From: Limnanthes douglasii subsp. nivea
Lineage: Eukaryota; Streptophyta; Magnoliopsida; Brassicales; Limnanthaceae
Reading direction: 5' to 3'
Length of the DNA stretch: 64,000 nucleotides
Assembly (NCBI GenBank): GCA_036936605.1
Contig: JAUPFV010000005.1
Location: forward strand, 233,707,770 to 233,771,769
Under the pieces are notes generated by a model. The model ran no database searches. It had not been told where the DNA came from and worked only from the letters and a program-made list of their open reading frames with translations. This document shows positions 1 through 10,865 of this stretch, in pieces. The translations under genes and the position numbers were made by a program. Numbering within the stretch: the first letter of the stretch is position 1; every line of letters begins with the position of its first letter.

Positions 1-1
1 T

Positions 2-1540
2 GGTACCTCTGTCCGAATGGAATTCAACCAAGAAGTCAGCCACAGTTTGAGCTTTGACTTCCGTTCGAGGGGCAAAGTCAATATCATAGTCTCCCCGCTC
101 CACTGACCACTTGGTCATTCTGCTTGAAATGTCTGCCTTTTGAGGAACGTTTTTCAAGGGAAAAGACGCCCGGACGATGATCAAATGAGACTGAAAATAA
201 GGCCTCATTTTCCTAGCAGCAATTACTAAGGCCAGTGCTAGTTTCTCAAGTGTCAAATATCTTTTTTCTGCATCAATCAAGATTTTGCTGATATAGTCTA
301 TAGGTCGAGGATAACTATCCACCTCCCTTACTAGCACTACACTTAGGGCACACTCAGAAACTTCCAGGTATGTGTAAAGCGTCTCTCCATCAACAGGTTT
401 AAACAAAGTTTTAGGGGAGGATAAATGCTTCTTAATTTCATCAAATTCCTGGTTGCATTGGGGAGACCAATTAAACTCTTTTCCTCCTTTCAAAGTTTGA
501 AAAAACAGGGCACACCTATCCGAAGACCTTGAGATAAAACGGTTTAAAGCAACTAACCTCCCTGTTAATCTTTGTACTTCTTTAATATTCCGAGGAGGAT
601 CCATTTGTAGTAAAGCATTAAGTTGGTCTGGATCAGGCTGTATCCCTTTCTTACTTATCACATACCCCAATAATTTTCCATACTGTACTCCGAAAACACA
701 ATTCTCCGGGTTCAATTTTAAATTTACTTTTATTAAATTGGCAAAAGTTTCTTTGAGATCTGCCAAGTGTAGTTCTTCATCCACACTCTTTACCATCATG
801 TCGTCGACATAAACTTCCATATTTCTTCCAATCTGATCAGCAAAAGCCTTGTTTACCAACCTCTGATAAGTAGCCGCAATATTTTTTAAATTAAAATGCA
901 TCACCTTGTAACAATGGAGACCCCTATCAGTGAAAAATGTAGTATATTCTTGGTCCTTAGGATCTACTTGAATCTGATTATACCCGGAGAAGGCATCCAT
1001 AAAGGACAATAGCTTGTTTCCAGATGTGGAGTCCACCAACTGATCAATTCGGGAGACTGGATATAAATATTTTGGGCAAGCTCTGTTGAGATCTGTGAAA
1101 TCGATGCACATACGCCACTTACCATTTTTCTTCTTTACCAACACCGGATTAGCTGTCCATAAATGGTATTGAGATTCCTTTATGTGCCCCATTTTGGTTA
1201 GCCGGTCAACCTCTTCAACTATGACATCAGCTTTTTCCTTAGAAAAATCTCGCATCTTTTGTACAATAGGCGATATATCCCTCCGGATGGATAGTTGGTG
1301 CGATATGATGTCTGCTGGTACTCCGGTTACATCAGCATTGCACCAAGAAAAGACGTGCTGATGGTTTTTCAAAAAATCTAACATTTTACTCTTTAAATCC
1401 GATGTCATCTTGGACCATATCTTGACACTTTTTCCTTCAGCCAGAGAGTGAGTTTTGACTTCTTCAATTGGTATTAAAACACCAAGGGTCTCTCTGGGGT
1501 CATCAATTTCACCCTCTCCCCCATAGGGCCCCTCAAACTG
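2..1540 (-). CDS. Reverse transcriptase / RNase H portion of Tat element L (partial, open at left edge)
   Basis: Reading the minus strand codon by codon, this frame has no stop from 1540 to the left edge, about 513 codons; the limiting stop is a TAG at 1541-1543. It encodes the RT core, with WTANPVLVKKKNGKWRMCID, TDLNRACPK, and catalytic YVDD at 800-811, followed by the connection region and the start of RNase H (ending near TKWSVERGDYDIDFAPRTEV). The product would copy element RNA into cDNA in virus-like particles. Upstream protease and gag are broken, so this is an internal piece of a polyprotein rather than a free gene. It is much better preserved than the RT of B or D. No start codon is claimed. 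Confidence 0.85.
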
Positions 1541-2300
1541 CTATTCCTCACTGATCTGGACTGCCCCCAACGTTCGAGGGGCCAGTGTTGTTGCATAACA
1601 CTCTCTTGCCACCTTTGGACTGCTTCAAACAACTCCCACTTGTCCTTGTACAACATATTTCAAACATTGGTGGACTGTTGAAGCCACAACATGCATCCTG
1701 GAGAGCCAATATCTCCCCAAAATGACATTATAACAAGTGGGACAATCCACCACAATAAAAAGTATTCTAACCATCTTTTTAAAAGGGCCTTTGCCCAACA
1801 AAACCTCCTCTTCGAACCCCCCGATCACATCTACCGAGCTTCCAGTGAAACCCACAATCGACTTGTTCGAACGCTGAATTACTGCTGGATTCTTTATTTT
1901 TTTGTAGGAAGTTAAAAAGAGAATATTAGCTGAACTTCCGGTATCCACCAAAATTTATCTTATGCCATTGCCCCTTATGGATGCTCCTATGACAATATCA
2001 TCTTCATGGGGACCAGAAATATCCCTAAAGTCGTCCTCATCGAAGACAATGAAGGGAAAAGGAATTTGTGATTGATAGGAAGTCATACATCCTTCCAGTT
2101 GGGTAGCTAAAGTATGAACGTGCCTCTTTCTTGAAGAAGCAGTTGGTGCAGTCATGGTGTCTCCCCTTAAATATTGTAAGTGACTTAAAAAAAGCTGATA
2201 AGTCTGGACACCGTCTTGCAACGCTCTGCGATAACATCCACTTTATTCCGAGTTGGATCAGGATCTAAATACTCTGACCCACATCAAACCTTTCGATTAT
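1541..2300 (-). pseudogene. Aspartic protease region of Tat element L (broken)
   Basis: The segment 1625-1951 encodes an aspartic protease core with the catalytic motif DTGSSANILF followed by FEEEVLLGKGPFKKMVRILF and a C-terminal GRYWLSRMHVVASTVHQCLKYV. Immediately upstream (1955-2221) is the linker with RKRHVHTLATQLEG and PFPFIVFDEDD. The two pieces are in different frames or separated by a stop. Downstream, a stop at 1541-1543 separates protease from RT. The protease matures the Gag-Pol polyprotein in functional relatives. Residues of the active site are intact, but the polyprotein cannot be continuous. Confidence 0.8.
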
Positions 2301-3905
2301 CACCATAGCCTCATCCGGAGCTAATGTGCCTGCATTGTTTAAACCAGTCCGATGAGCGTTATCAGGCATGTTTCCACTTCTTCTTTTAATATAAGCTCCC
2401 AACTTTCCTCTTTCAATCAAATTCTGCACTTCTTGTTTCAACGCAATACAATCTTCAGTGTTATGGCTAATATCATGGTGATACTGACATAAACAATTAT
2501 TTCAGCTCTCCCTTGGAGACTATAATGCAGCCGGTCTTCTGAAATGTACTTCGTCTTTTGTTTTTCATAAATGGTGGCTACGTTTTCTTTCAACTCAGCA
2601 AACCACTCCGGTTGAACCCAAGGCCCCCGCTTATTTCTAGATTTCTGGCTCTGGGCTGGTGCAGCTGGATGAGATTGAGCCTTGGCTCTGTTATGACCCT
2701 GTCCGGCTTCCTTGTCCTTGTTTCCGGACTGGTTCTAGTTTTGATTTGGTGCAGCTGGAGCAAACCTCACCTGCCTGTGCATCCTGGTTTTCTTTGTTTC
2801 ATCCATATTAATCTGTTTACCAACCTGATTCAGCAGACCTCCCCATGTTATGGCTTTTTTCCTGGTTACTGAATCAGCCAAGTTTCCAGGGTTTAAACCC
2901 TACCTCAAAGAAGCTATTGCTACTTGTTCAAAGAAATCAACCAATCTATTTTTGGTATTCACAAAGCAACTTATGTATTATTTTAAGGATTCGTTTGGTT
3001 CTTGGGCACAATGGATAATTGTGTCCCCATTGCCCTTTACTTCTTTACTTCCAATGAACTGCCTCGGAAAGGCCACCCAAAAAGTGTCAAAATTTCTGAT
3101 GCAGGCCTGTGGCAGACTATTGTACCATTTCAAAGCACTCCCCGTAAAAGATTGGGAGAATGCTCGAAAGAGTAACTTGTCGTCATCATCAAAATTCATC
3201 ATAAATTTTTTGAATTGTTCCAGGTGGTTATCTGGATCTTTACTGCCATCATATTTTTCCATTTCTGTACTGTCAAACCTCTTAGGAAGGTTTCCGGACA
3301 GTATCTTGGAGGACAATGGAGATTGTCTCTAATTCCGGCCACGACTAAATACAGTCTCTTCGTTGGGAGTTGCAAAGATACATGACTCATCATGGAAGGA
3401 AAAATGATCCATTAACAAGCGGTCTACGTGTCTCCGGCCATGACTATGACTGTGAGACGATCCTTTATCCAGATGCCTCTTCAACCTTCCATGCCTGTCC
3501 CTCTTTTGTGAGTACTTTTTGACCAACTTTTGTTTTTTTAGAACGACCTTCATCGCTGCTGAATGACAAAGATTCTTCAACTCCATCCTCATTTGAGGAG
3601 CTACTAGAAGAATCTGAGTCTGAATCTGAGCTCTCCACCGGTTTAGACAGATGAGACTTCTTTGAGCTAGCATGAGTCTTTTTAGCACTCACGTGGGTCT
3701 TTGATGGCTCATGCTCTCTTGGATTGTCAGTATGATGAACTGCTGATGCCTTAGATTTCTCTTTTGCACCCATCTCTGCCCTTTTGGCAGCCCTCAATGA
3801 TTCTAATTCAACTTTTAATCTGTCTCACGCCTCAATCGTATATTCATCATTTACTCCCACCACTTCTGCCAAAGCTGGTGGCACTTCTAGCTCGTCCGGA
3901 TTCAT
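2300..3905 (-). pseudogene. gag of Tat element L (frameshifted)
   Basis: An ATG at 3903-3905 begins a frame starting MNPDELEVPPALAEVVG. An early in-frame stop follows, then a Ser/Asp-rich linker (SSDSDSDSSSSSSNEDG) near 3560-3640. A frameshift follows, and 2978-3316 encodes the retrotransposon Gag core (LPKRFDSTEMEKYDG, FMMNFDDDDKLLFRAF, GSALKWYNSLP, FPRQFIGSKE). Further frames hold the remnant of the nucleocapsid tail near 2430-2500. Gag forms the particle that packages element RNA. Several stops and shifts make it non-functional. The same domain order is seen in element B. Confidence 0.8.
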
Positions 3906-3956
3906 CCGAACTGTTTTTTCTTGATGGTTTCGAATGCTTGATTCAGGCACCTTCTC

Positions 3957-3974
3957 CTCCTACTGTGGTAGCCA
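3957..3974 (-). promoter_or_regulatory. Primer-binding site of element L
   Basis: The minus-strand sequence TGGCTACCACAGTAGGA begins three bases inside the LTR end. It matches the equivalent site of element B (TGGCGACCACAGTGGGA), and the position next to the LTR is that of a tRNA primer-binding site for minus-strand DNA synthesis. I cannot name the tRNA with certainty. Confidence 0.65.
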
Positions 3975-3977
3975 ATT

Positions 3978-4353
3978 TGGTGAGGATTATTTTTGTCTGA
4001 GGTTAATTTTTTCAGGAGTTTTGTAATGTTTCAAGGGTATTAAATGTTTGGGTAGTTTGTAGTGAGAGATTTGAGCTGCCTAGTTGTATTAAATGTTCAT
4101 TACCCTCATTAATGAAAGTGGTTGGGTATTTATACCCTTAATTATGGGTCTCATGGGTTTTCGGGTCAAACTCATGAAACCGGGTCGAATTTAAAGACCC
4201 ATTAGTTATTAAGCAGGTAATTAATTAGCTTAGTCATGAAGTGATTTAGTTCTTAATACATTAGTCCTGTTCGGAAGGTTCAGTGGGTGGTTTTTATCCA
4301 AATTACCCTTGTCCGGTTTCCACAGTGAGTGGTGAGTAAATCCGGACTCATCA
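3978..4353 (-). repeat. 5' LTR of element L
   Basis: On the minus strand the LTR starts TGATGAGTCCGG and ends CTCACCA, 376 bp. The start resembles the LTR of element B (TGATGAGATCGG), and both contain matching internal blocks such as GGGTAATGAACA-like and AAACCGG-like stretches. The far LTR is outside the window, so target duplication cannot be tested. Confidence 0.75.
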
Positions 4354-5460
4354 ATCTATAAAGGTTGTTGTTTAAACAGTTGGTGAGGTTTAGAGTGCTA
4401 TGAGGATTGACATTTTGGTTGAAGCACTTCAAAAAGTAGTACATTTCCTTTCATTTGGTCATAAGTTAGGTTTGGAAGTATATTGGGTTCGCTAGCATTT
4501 TCTGTCTTTTTGTTGCTCAAAGGGTACAATATGATAGTTTTCTTTAGTAATAGAAACGGTATAAGGAATGACAAGATTCTTCTTAATAGCAGGATCTTGA
4601 CCATAAGTTGAGGAGTTTCTTTTATTGAAAGAGATAAAATTGTGGGAAACGGGAAGTTTCTTCTTAGTGTTAACAGTAAGTGTATTATGAGCAGATGTGT
4701 TGGTCGAAAGAGCTTCGTCATATTTAGAGTTTTTCTTCTTAGCAGCGGCATGGTTCGCTTCAGAGATGGTCAGACATTTTTATTTAACACGCGCCCCATC
4801 ATGCCTTACGAGTGTATGTTATTTTTTTGTAGGACGCCCTTCTAGTGATGTAGGTTCGTTTTGAAAAATTGGTATATTATCATTATATCCAGCATGATCT
4901 CCAACATTTTATTTTTATTTTACTTATAAATAACAAGGGTTTCATTTGGTTCATTAAGCTTAACATATTTGCCAGATGACCCTATACCAAGTTTAGTTTG
5001 ATTTTCTTGAAACAATTGTTTGCTATGGGAAGTATCATCGGTATCCTTTGAGACTTTCTTTTGGGAGCTTTAAGTTAAGTCCAAATTTTTCTTGATTATG
5101 GAATCTTTGAAGAATTACACTTCCAATCTTTTTACGGTAGATTTTTCTCTAATTTTATCAGAGTAATCTTAGCATTAGTCGTGATAGTAAGTCCATCAAT
5201 GGGCCAAAGACCATCTAATAGAAAGTTCTCAATCGTAAAGAGATAGTGAGAATCCAAAAACTAAACTAAATAGGCCGCAACATGAAAACCTATGAAATGA
5301 TTTACATTGATATTGCTGTAAACCTTTCTAACGAGTTATTGATACTTAGCAGAATACACTAAAGAACAACATATTTATGGTGTGAAATAAATGGGAGAAG
5401 AAAAAAAGAAATGAGAATAAGTAAAACTTATCATACGTGTATTCATCCATCATCTTTCGA
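4354..5460 (-). other. Degenerate coding-like stretch next to element L, unidentified
   Basis: The minus strand contains broken frames such as EANHAAAKKKNSKYDEALS (about 4690-4760) and KLGIGSSGKYVKLNEPNE (about 4930-5000). The Lys/Ser/Asn-rich composition and short zinc-finger-free fragments could be the tail of a LINE ORF1, but I find no diagnostic motif. Element L is inserted at one end of it. Treat the identity as unknown. Confidence 0.3.
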
Positions 5461-6480
5461 CTTGACCATATTGCCAATTGACATTTCGGTATTCCCAATT
5501 TCCAGTTACAAAAATAAAATAACTTTTCAATTCATTCATATAAGTGGGTAGGATGACGATTTTATTCTCATATTTGATACTTATAAAATATATAAAAAAA
5601 GTTTTGTATATTTTAAAATGTCAACATTAGTAAGTAAATCTAGAAGATGAACAAGTCTTTTAAAAAAAATGAACTAAGCAACACACTCAGCATGGAACAC
5701 CACCCACTAACAACTAGTTGAGTGGTGAATACGAATTTTGTTTTTGGAATGACTTTGGGAAGAGGGAATGGAAGACCCCAATAAAATAGAGAATTAAAGA
5801 AATATGCTTCTTCTCTTTCACTTTGATGGGGTAATTCACCACATTTAGAAAGGCGAGTAACACGTCATCAAGGAACCCCTAATCATATTTAAAAGCTCAA
5901 TGTTCTTCATCGGACATGTATTGGTAGGTAAATTGTTTAAAAAATATGCATTTAAAAATTCGTATTTTTTTTGCTTTATCTACAAAATAGAGTTGGTCCA
6001 TATCTCCTATTGGTGTAGATTTTTTCTTTTTTGGAACCATATGGGTAAAAAAAATGTTATTAGCGGAATTTTTAATTTTTTTATGTTTGATAAAGGTTGT
6101 TTAAGAGGGAGAAATAGAATCAGTATGCAGGTTGTAGTATATATATATAATGATTCTTTTATTCTTATATAAAATTGGGGGTTTTGTTTGAAGAATCACT
6201 TAACATGTATTATTTTATTATATTTGATTAAGCAAACATAAAATCTATAAATAAAAGAGAAGAGATGAGTTAGTGTTGAAAATACTTGACTAAAAGAATT
6301 GATGATGAAAATCGAGGATCAAACACACTAGAGGTTTAATGGAGAAAATATAGAAAATAAACCAGTATAGAAAAAGAAGAATCGTAAAAGAGATAAGTTT
6401 TTTTTTTTTGTAGAAAAAGGGGTATGTTGTGGAATCTCAACCGATATATTAGAATAGGATAAACGGCTAAAATAAAAGTC
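5461..6480. other. AT-rich gene-free stretch
   Basis: No frame longer than about 95 codons and no recognisable protein or RNA is present. Short runs of A and T dominate. I see no convincing promoter or repeat boundary. Confidence 0.6.
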
Positions 6481-6487
6481 TTGGAAA

Positions 6488-6490
<3 letters not shown>

Positions 6491-6533
<43 letters not shown>
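6491..6533. repeat. (AAT)n microsatellite
   Basis: About 13 uninterrupted AAT trinucleotide units (ataataat...) lie in AT-rich intergenic DNA. The poly-Leu frame they create on the minus strand is an artefact. Confidence 0.95.
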
Positions 6534-6535
<2 letters not shown>

Positions 6536-6889
6536 GTGGAAATGGTTAAGCTTTTGAAATCGTAACGGGTTTTAAGAACCAAATCAGAATGTACGACGTC
6601 CAAACATTTCAATTTTTATACATTGTAACATAAATCTGAGAAGTTAGAAATTATAACACACGCCGATTTTTTTTAATAATTTAAAATTAATAAATCATTA
6701 GGTTTATTGATGATACATAGTCTAGATTATTTTTAGTAGTCGTAAAAAATTACAAATTTTACTTTATGAACCAAAGGTGAATCCTGATAAGGTTATATCA
6801 TATAGATAATATATACTCTTTATAACGACGGGTTAAGGTTCTATCAAAGGCTAACAAAATGATAAATAGAGGTAAGAATGAAGCAGATA

Positions 6890-7235
6890 GTGGAAGGTCA
6901 TAAAGAAGATATTAGACAAAGTTACAAAAATAAATAAGACAAGAGTTGTAAATTGGCACCGAGACGAAGGTTATGAAAAAGATATTAGGTAGGGGACACA
7001 AAAGGAAATAAGACAATGATGATAAAGAAGTCATTAGACAAAGATCATCAAGAAGATGTTAGACGAATGTTGTGTAAAAGTGGTTAAACGAAGGTTACCA
7101 AAAGAATGTTAGACGAAGGTTGTAAAGAAGCAGTTAGACGAAGGTCAGCAAGAAGATGTAAGACGAAGGTTGTTAGGAAGATCTTAGACGGAAGACACCA
7201 ATATAATATAAGACAAAGATCACAAATTAAGTGTA
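6890..7235. repeat. 25-bp minisatellite, about 13 units
   Basis: The motif AGACGAAGGT (or AGACAAAG) recurs at 6914, 6937, 6962, 6987, 7011, 7036, 7061, 7086, 7111, 7136, 7161, 7186 and 7211. Spacing is 25 bp from 7011 on and 23-25 bp before that. Units are diverged at the left and most alike between 7061 and 7190. No open frame runs through the array. Confidence 0.9.
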
Positions 7236-7239
7236 TGAA

Positions 7240-7820
7240 AAGACTAGATAGATAAACAAAAAATCCATTCGAACAATTAGAACTGAATGAAACATGTTAT
7301 TATCTAATAGGTTATCAAGAAAGGTTGTTAGGTAGTTATAGTACGTGTAGTATAATAATTGATAAAAATAATATTGTAAGTAGTATAAATAAAGACTCAA
7401 ATCTTTATTTGGAGACGGATCACAATACAAAAAAACCAGTATCATTAGATTTATTTTCTTTCCCGATTATTTTTTTCATTAATTTGGTTTGAGTTATTAG
7501 AATGAACTTCCTCTATTAGTTAAAAAAATCAGAAGAAGAAAAAAAACTTATATATTAGATTACATAGTTTTACGAAAAAATATGATTTTTAAATTCGAAT
7601 TTCTTTTATTCATATTCAAATTTAGAGATCCAATAACACTACAACATGCGTGAACGTGAAGTATAAAAATAATATGATAGACTTTACACAATTGATAGAC
7701 TAAATATCCATAATATATATAGTCGAAAACTGTTAGATATTTTAGTGTAATTGGATCGACTAGTCGACCAATTTAATCATGATATATTATCGAACAAGTA
7801 GTAGAGTGCGGAGTACACGT
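7240..7820. other. AT-rich gene-free stretch
   Basis: No coding frame, RNA gene or structured repeat is recognised here. Confidence 0.55.
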
Positions 7821-8300
7821 TTGTTAGATTATATCATGATTAACAGGGTTCAAGAGGCGTAACCCCTTGCGGGATCCAAGGGGTGGAGCCCCTGGCGAGA
7901 TCCAACAGACAAAGCCTTTGGCTGGGATCGAGCTATTGTTGCAAGTCAACAGAGTTTTAAAATTCAAAATTTGAACATTTTATTCAAATTTGAAATTGAG
8001 TCGTTTTTAATTAAAATCTCATTGATCTTATCTACCCCTAACTACCCTAACCGCCAAACCTATTTTGTTGGTCGAATTGCTTAATGTATGGGTTCTATTC
8101 TAAAACCAAAACACATCAAGATATCATTCTCCCTGTTAAAAATAAAGATTGCTGATTTTATCCAGTTGAGAATTTTCGGAAAACCCCAAAAATATTTCAA
8201 TTAAAAATTGTTTTTCAAAACTTCGGTGAATTATCCGGAAATCTTCAAACCCCATTCTCTGCAAAAACCGTTTATCATACATAAAAGAAAAAGGCTCTAT
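7821..8300 (+). repeat. LTR-like remnant with GGGGCGNAGCCCC-type motifs
   Basis: The stretch opens TGTTAGATTATATCATG and then has three imperfect motifs of the type GCGTAACCCC / GGGGTGGAGCCCC / ACAAAGCCTTTGG between 7850 and 7925. AT-rich sequence with repeated TTCAAATTTGA-like blocks follows. Such motifs are seen in LTRs of plant retrotransposons. No partner LTR or internal coding region is present, so it could be a solo or truncated LTR. Confidence 0.35.
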
Positions 8301-8397
8301 AGTATAAAATTTTATTTATTTAGTTCTAAATTACTTGAATAGAAAAGTCTAAAATTATCTCTTTAGCCAGTTTTTGAGTTATGGAAATGTTTTGAGA

Positions 8398-8884
8398 TTT
8401 AAGGTTTTGGTCCAGAGACGTTAGAAAGTATGATGAGTAATTAAGACTGGATTTTCGTGAGCACGATCGTTCACAAAGAAAGAAAAGTTAGAAGGACCAG
8501 AACTATAAGTAGGATGGTTTGTTATATACATTTGAGTGATGAACTTATTTAGGAAGATTTGGGTGAAAAAATTTACTCGAATTAGTACTCGAACTAGTAC
8601 TCACTAAAATGAATTCTAAAGATTCTTCATCTTCCTCAACAATATTTAAAACATCACATATTATGCTATACTATGCAAACTAAGCATGCACAAGATTCAA
8701 GAACTCCACACTAGTAGAAGTTTATAGTACTACGCATTATACAACTATAAAATACAAAAAAAAGTCGGAAGTGAAGCCGAAATTGGAAAAACACAGAAAT
8801 TTACACCAATTTAAGAGTGCACCAATATTTAATTTTAGTGAAACGCCATTGTCACGCCCTGCATGGTTTGACATTTTCACATTG
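8398..8884 (-). other. 3' flank of the BIR gene, duplicated near 34640-36440
   Basis: This downstream flank shares long blocks with 34640-35338 and 36300-36440, including AAGGTTTTGGTC, AATTAAGACTGGA, TATAAGTAGGATGGTTTGTT and CAAGAACTCCACACTAGTA. It shows the duplication extended beyond the coding region. It also preserves the empty site (near 8743-8752) of the hAT element found in the copy. Confidence 0.85.
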
Positions 8885-10696
8885 TTATTTGTTTTGGGTG
8901 CCAAAAATCAGAGGAAACTCATCACTATGTTCTTCGAAAGAGAAACCATGCTTCTCCGCTATAATCTTCAGTGATCGGAAAACCTGAATCATAGACCATC
9001 TATCACTCGGCCTAGCCACCACACAACTACATGCAATTTCTATGAACTTCAATAATTCATCATCGATCCCTTTCCCAAGAAGACTCTTGTCAATAACATC
9101 CTTAATACGGCCAGAGCTCGAAAGCTGATTCACCCAATCCACTAAATTCGCATTAAATCCTTCTTCGCCCGTGTTAACCTCCAAGGGCTTTTGTCGTGTC
9201 ACCAACTCCAAAAGCACAACCCCAAGTCCATAAACATCCCCTTTAAGGGATGCAATCATAGTGCTCGAGTACTCCGGTGCTACATACCCAAATTCTCCTA
9301 AATCCCCTGTAACAAAACTAGTTTCATTAGTATCCGATGCAGTCATTAGCTTAGCCAGTCCAGAATCCATGATCCTCGCATCGAAATCCTCGTCAATGAG
9401 GATTACACTAGAGGAAATGTTTTGATGCAGAATCGAAGGTTGACATCCATGATGAAGCCAAACAAGGCCTTTAGCTGCACCAAAACCGATTTTAAACCTA
9501 GTCGGCCAATCTAATTCAGTTTCATCTTTGTGTAACAACGAGAATAATGTCCCGCCGGACATATATTTATAAACCAACAGTTTTTCATTCTCCACAGCAC
9601 AAAACCCTAAAAGGGGTGCTAGATTCGGATGCCTAAGTTGCCCTAATCGATTCATTTCAATCCCAAACCGCTTCTCACCAAGCGTACACGTGCTCAACCG
9701 CTTGATTGCAAGCGCTGACCCATCAGGGAGCACAGCTTTATACGTAGTTCCGGTTCTAGACGATGTTATAACATTGGCCTCATTGAAATTATTAGTAGCT
9801 GTCATTAAATCAGCTAGCTTAACCTTAACAAGAGGCTTTTGAAATAAGGTAACCGGAGTGAGCTTATGAGCCTTAAGCTTCTGAGCCCAGACACTGCCAT
9901 CAACCAAGTGCCCTCTTTTCCTCTTCCTCGCCCACTTCAAATGGTAATACCACCAAACTCCAAACCCTAACAACAACGATGCAGCCGCACCGAAAACACC
10001 AGCTGCTATTATAATTGCGAGATTGCTCTTACTCAATCCTCCGCATTTACTTAAGGGGCTGCCACAAAGTCTATTCCCAGCAAAATCAGACCTAGAAAAG
10101 GAATGACCATTTGTAAACTGAGGAATAGGCCCAGTTAAAACATTATTAGCCACAGAGAACTTGCTTAGCCTACTTAAACTTGACAACTGAACCGGAATTG
10201 GACCCGAAAGCCGGTTGTCAGACAAAATGAGGTTGTTCAAGAAGGTACAGTTTGCTAGTTCGGGAGGGATTTCACCACTCAGATCATTATTTGACAAATC
10301 AAGAGCGACCAAAAATGGTACCCATTCGCACAACTGAGGTGGGATCTTACCAGAAAGTGTATTAGAAGAAAGATCAAGTCGCTGCAAACTACCACAGTAC
10401 TGAAGCGAATCGGGTAATTGACCCGAAAGCTGAAACCCTGGGAGATCCAGGCTGATAATCCTGTTCTCTTGGTCGTTCCAGCAAGCGACCCCCGAAAACT
10501 TACATAGCACACCAGCTGTTGTGTTCTTGAAATCCCAGCTCGACAAACTCGTTTGTGGATCTTTAAGTGCAGTCTTTATACCTTGAAGGCACTTCACATC
10601 GTCCTCTTGTACTTTACCCAAAACAACATAAGATGATAAAAAGATTAAAACTTTTGCTATTGTAACGAGTTGTGAGAGCTTTAAACTGGTTTTCAT
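8885..10696 (-). CDS. LRR receptor pseudokinase, BIR2/BIR3-like (intact, single exon, 603 aa)
   Basis: A plasma-membrane receptor-like protein with a signal peptide (residues about 1-28), a cysteine-bearing LRR N-cap (30-75), about five LRRs (80-195), an RLCGSPLSKCGG cap, a transmembrane helix (about 225-250), a basic stop-transfer (KWARKRKRG) and a kinase-like domain (about 293-580). The kinase keeps the VAIK-type lysine (K332), a helix-C Glu (E347) and YVAPEY, but HRD is HQN (424-426) and DFG is DSG (444-446), so it is predicted catalytically dead. This pattern and the EFPLIF C-terminus match the BIR2/BIR3 group, which in Arabidopsis bind BAK1/SERK co-receptors and restrain immune signalling; that role here is inferred. 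The ATG at 10694-10696 is chosen because it precedes the signal peptide; an in-frame ATG at 10864 would add 56 residues in front of it. No intron or stop interrupts it. Confidence 0.93.
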   Translation of the reverse strand: MKTSLKLSQLVTIAKVLIFLSSYVVLGKVQEDDVKCLQGIKTALKDPQTSLSSWDFKNTTAGVLCKFSGVACWNDQENRIISLDLPGFQLSGQLPDSLQYCGSLQRLDLSSNTLSGKIPPQLCEWVPFLVALDLSNNDLSGEIPPELANCTFLNNLILSDNRLSGPIPVQLSSLSRLSKFSVANNVLTGPIPQFTNGHSFSRSDFAGNRLCGSPLSKCGGLSKSNLAIIIAAGVFGAAASLLLGFGVWWYYHLKWARKRKRGHLVDGSVWAQKLKAHKLTPVTLFQKPLVKVKLADLMTATNNFNEANVITSSRTGTTYKAVLPDGSALAIKRLSTCTLGEKRFGIEMNRLGQLRHPNLAPLLGFCAVENEKLLVYKYMSGGTLFSLLHKDETELDWPTRFKIGFGAAKGLVWLHHGCQPSILHQNISSSVILIDEDFDARIMDSGLAKLMTASDTNETSFVTGDLGEFGYVAPEYSSTMIASLKGDVYGLGVVLLELVTRQKPLEVNTGEEGFNANLVDWVNQLSSSGRIKDVIDKSLLGKGIDDELLKFIEIACSCVVARPSDRWSMIQVFRSLKIIAEKHGFSFEEHSDEFPLIFGTQNK

Positions 10697-10865
10697 GGCT
10701 AAAAGGACTAACTTTTCTTGTGGGATGGGAGTATTTGTTACATCTATTTTGTTTCTATGGTCATGAAAAGCAGATAGAGAGAGAGAAGAGAAGACAGAGG
10801 GTGAGGTTTGCGCGTGAAAAGAAAAGGTGGAATAGTCTTCGAGGAAGAAAATGGTTATAATCATT
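10697..10865 (-). promoter_or_regulatory. Probable CT-rich 5' leader of the BIR gene
   Basis: Upstream of the chosen ATG on the minus strand, the sequence is rich in CT runs (CTTCTCTTCTCTCTCTCTAT near 10770-10790), typical of plant 5' leaders. I see no unambiguous TATA box within 300 bp. Confidence 0.4.

Larger units (their letters stand above)
1..4353 (-). mobile_element. Tat-lineage Ty3/gypsy retrotransposon 'L', 5' portion (runs off left edge)
   Basis: On the minus strand the order is LTR (3978-4353), primer-binding site, gag, aspartic protease, then reverse transcriptase and RNase H, which continue past the left edge. This gag-PR-RT-RH order with a DTGSSANILF protease and YVDD polymerase motif is that of plant Ty3/gypsy elements. 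Gag, protease and pol closely resemble elements B and D, so all three are related Tat-type elements. Gag and protease carry frameshifts and stops, but the RT/RH frame is clean. The integrase, any antisense ORF and the 3' LTR would lie outside the window. Confidence 0.9.

Noticed and set aside
6328..6612. 94-codon minus-strand frame with a poly-Leu stretch
   Set aside because: The Leu run is translation of the AAT microsatellite; no homologous motif on either side.
6890..7235. Regularly spaced repeats resembling a CRISPR array
   Set aside because: Units are directly adjacent 25-mers without unique spacers, and the DNA is a plant chromosome.
10697..10864. Upstream in-frame ATG that would lengthen the BIR protein by 56 residues
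   Set aside because: The extension precedes a good signal peptide and is CT-rich leader sequence, so the ATG at 10694-10696 fits better.
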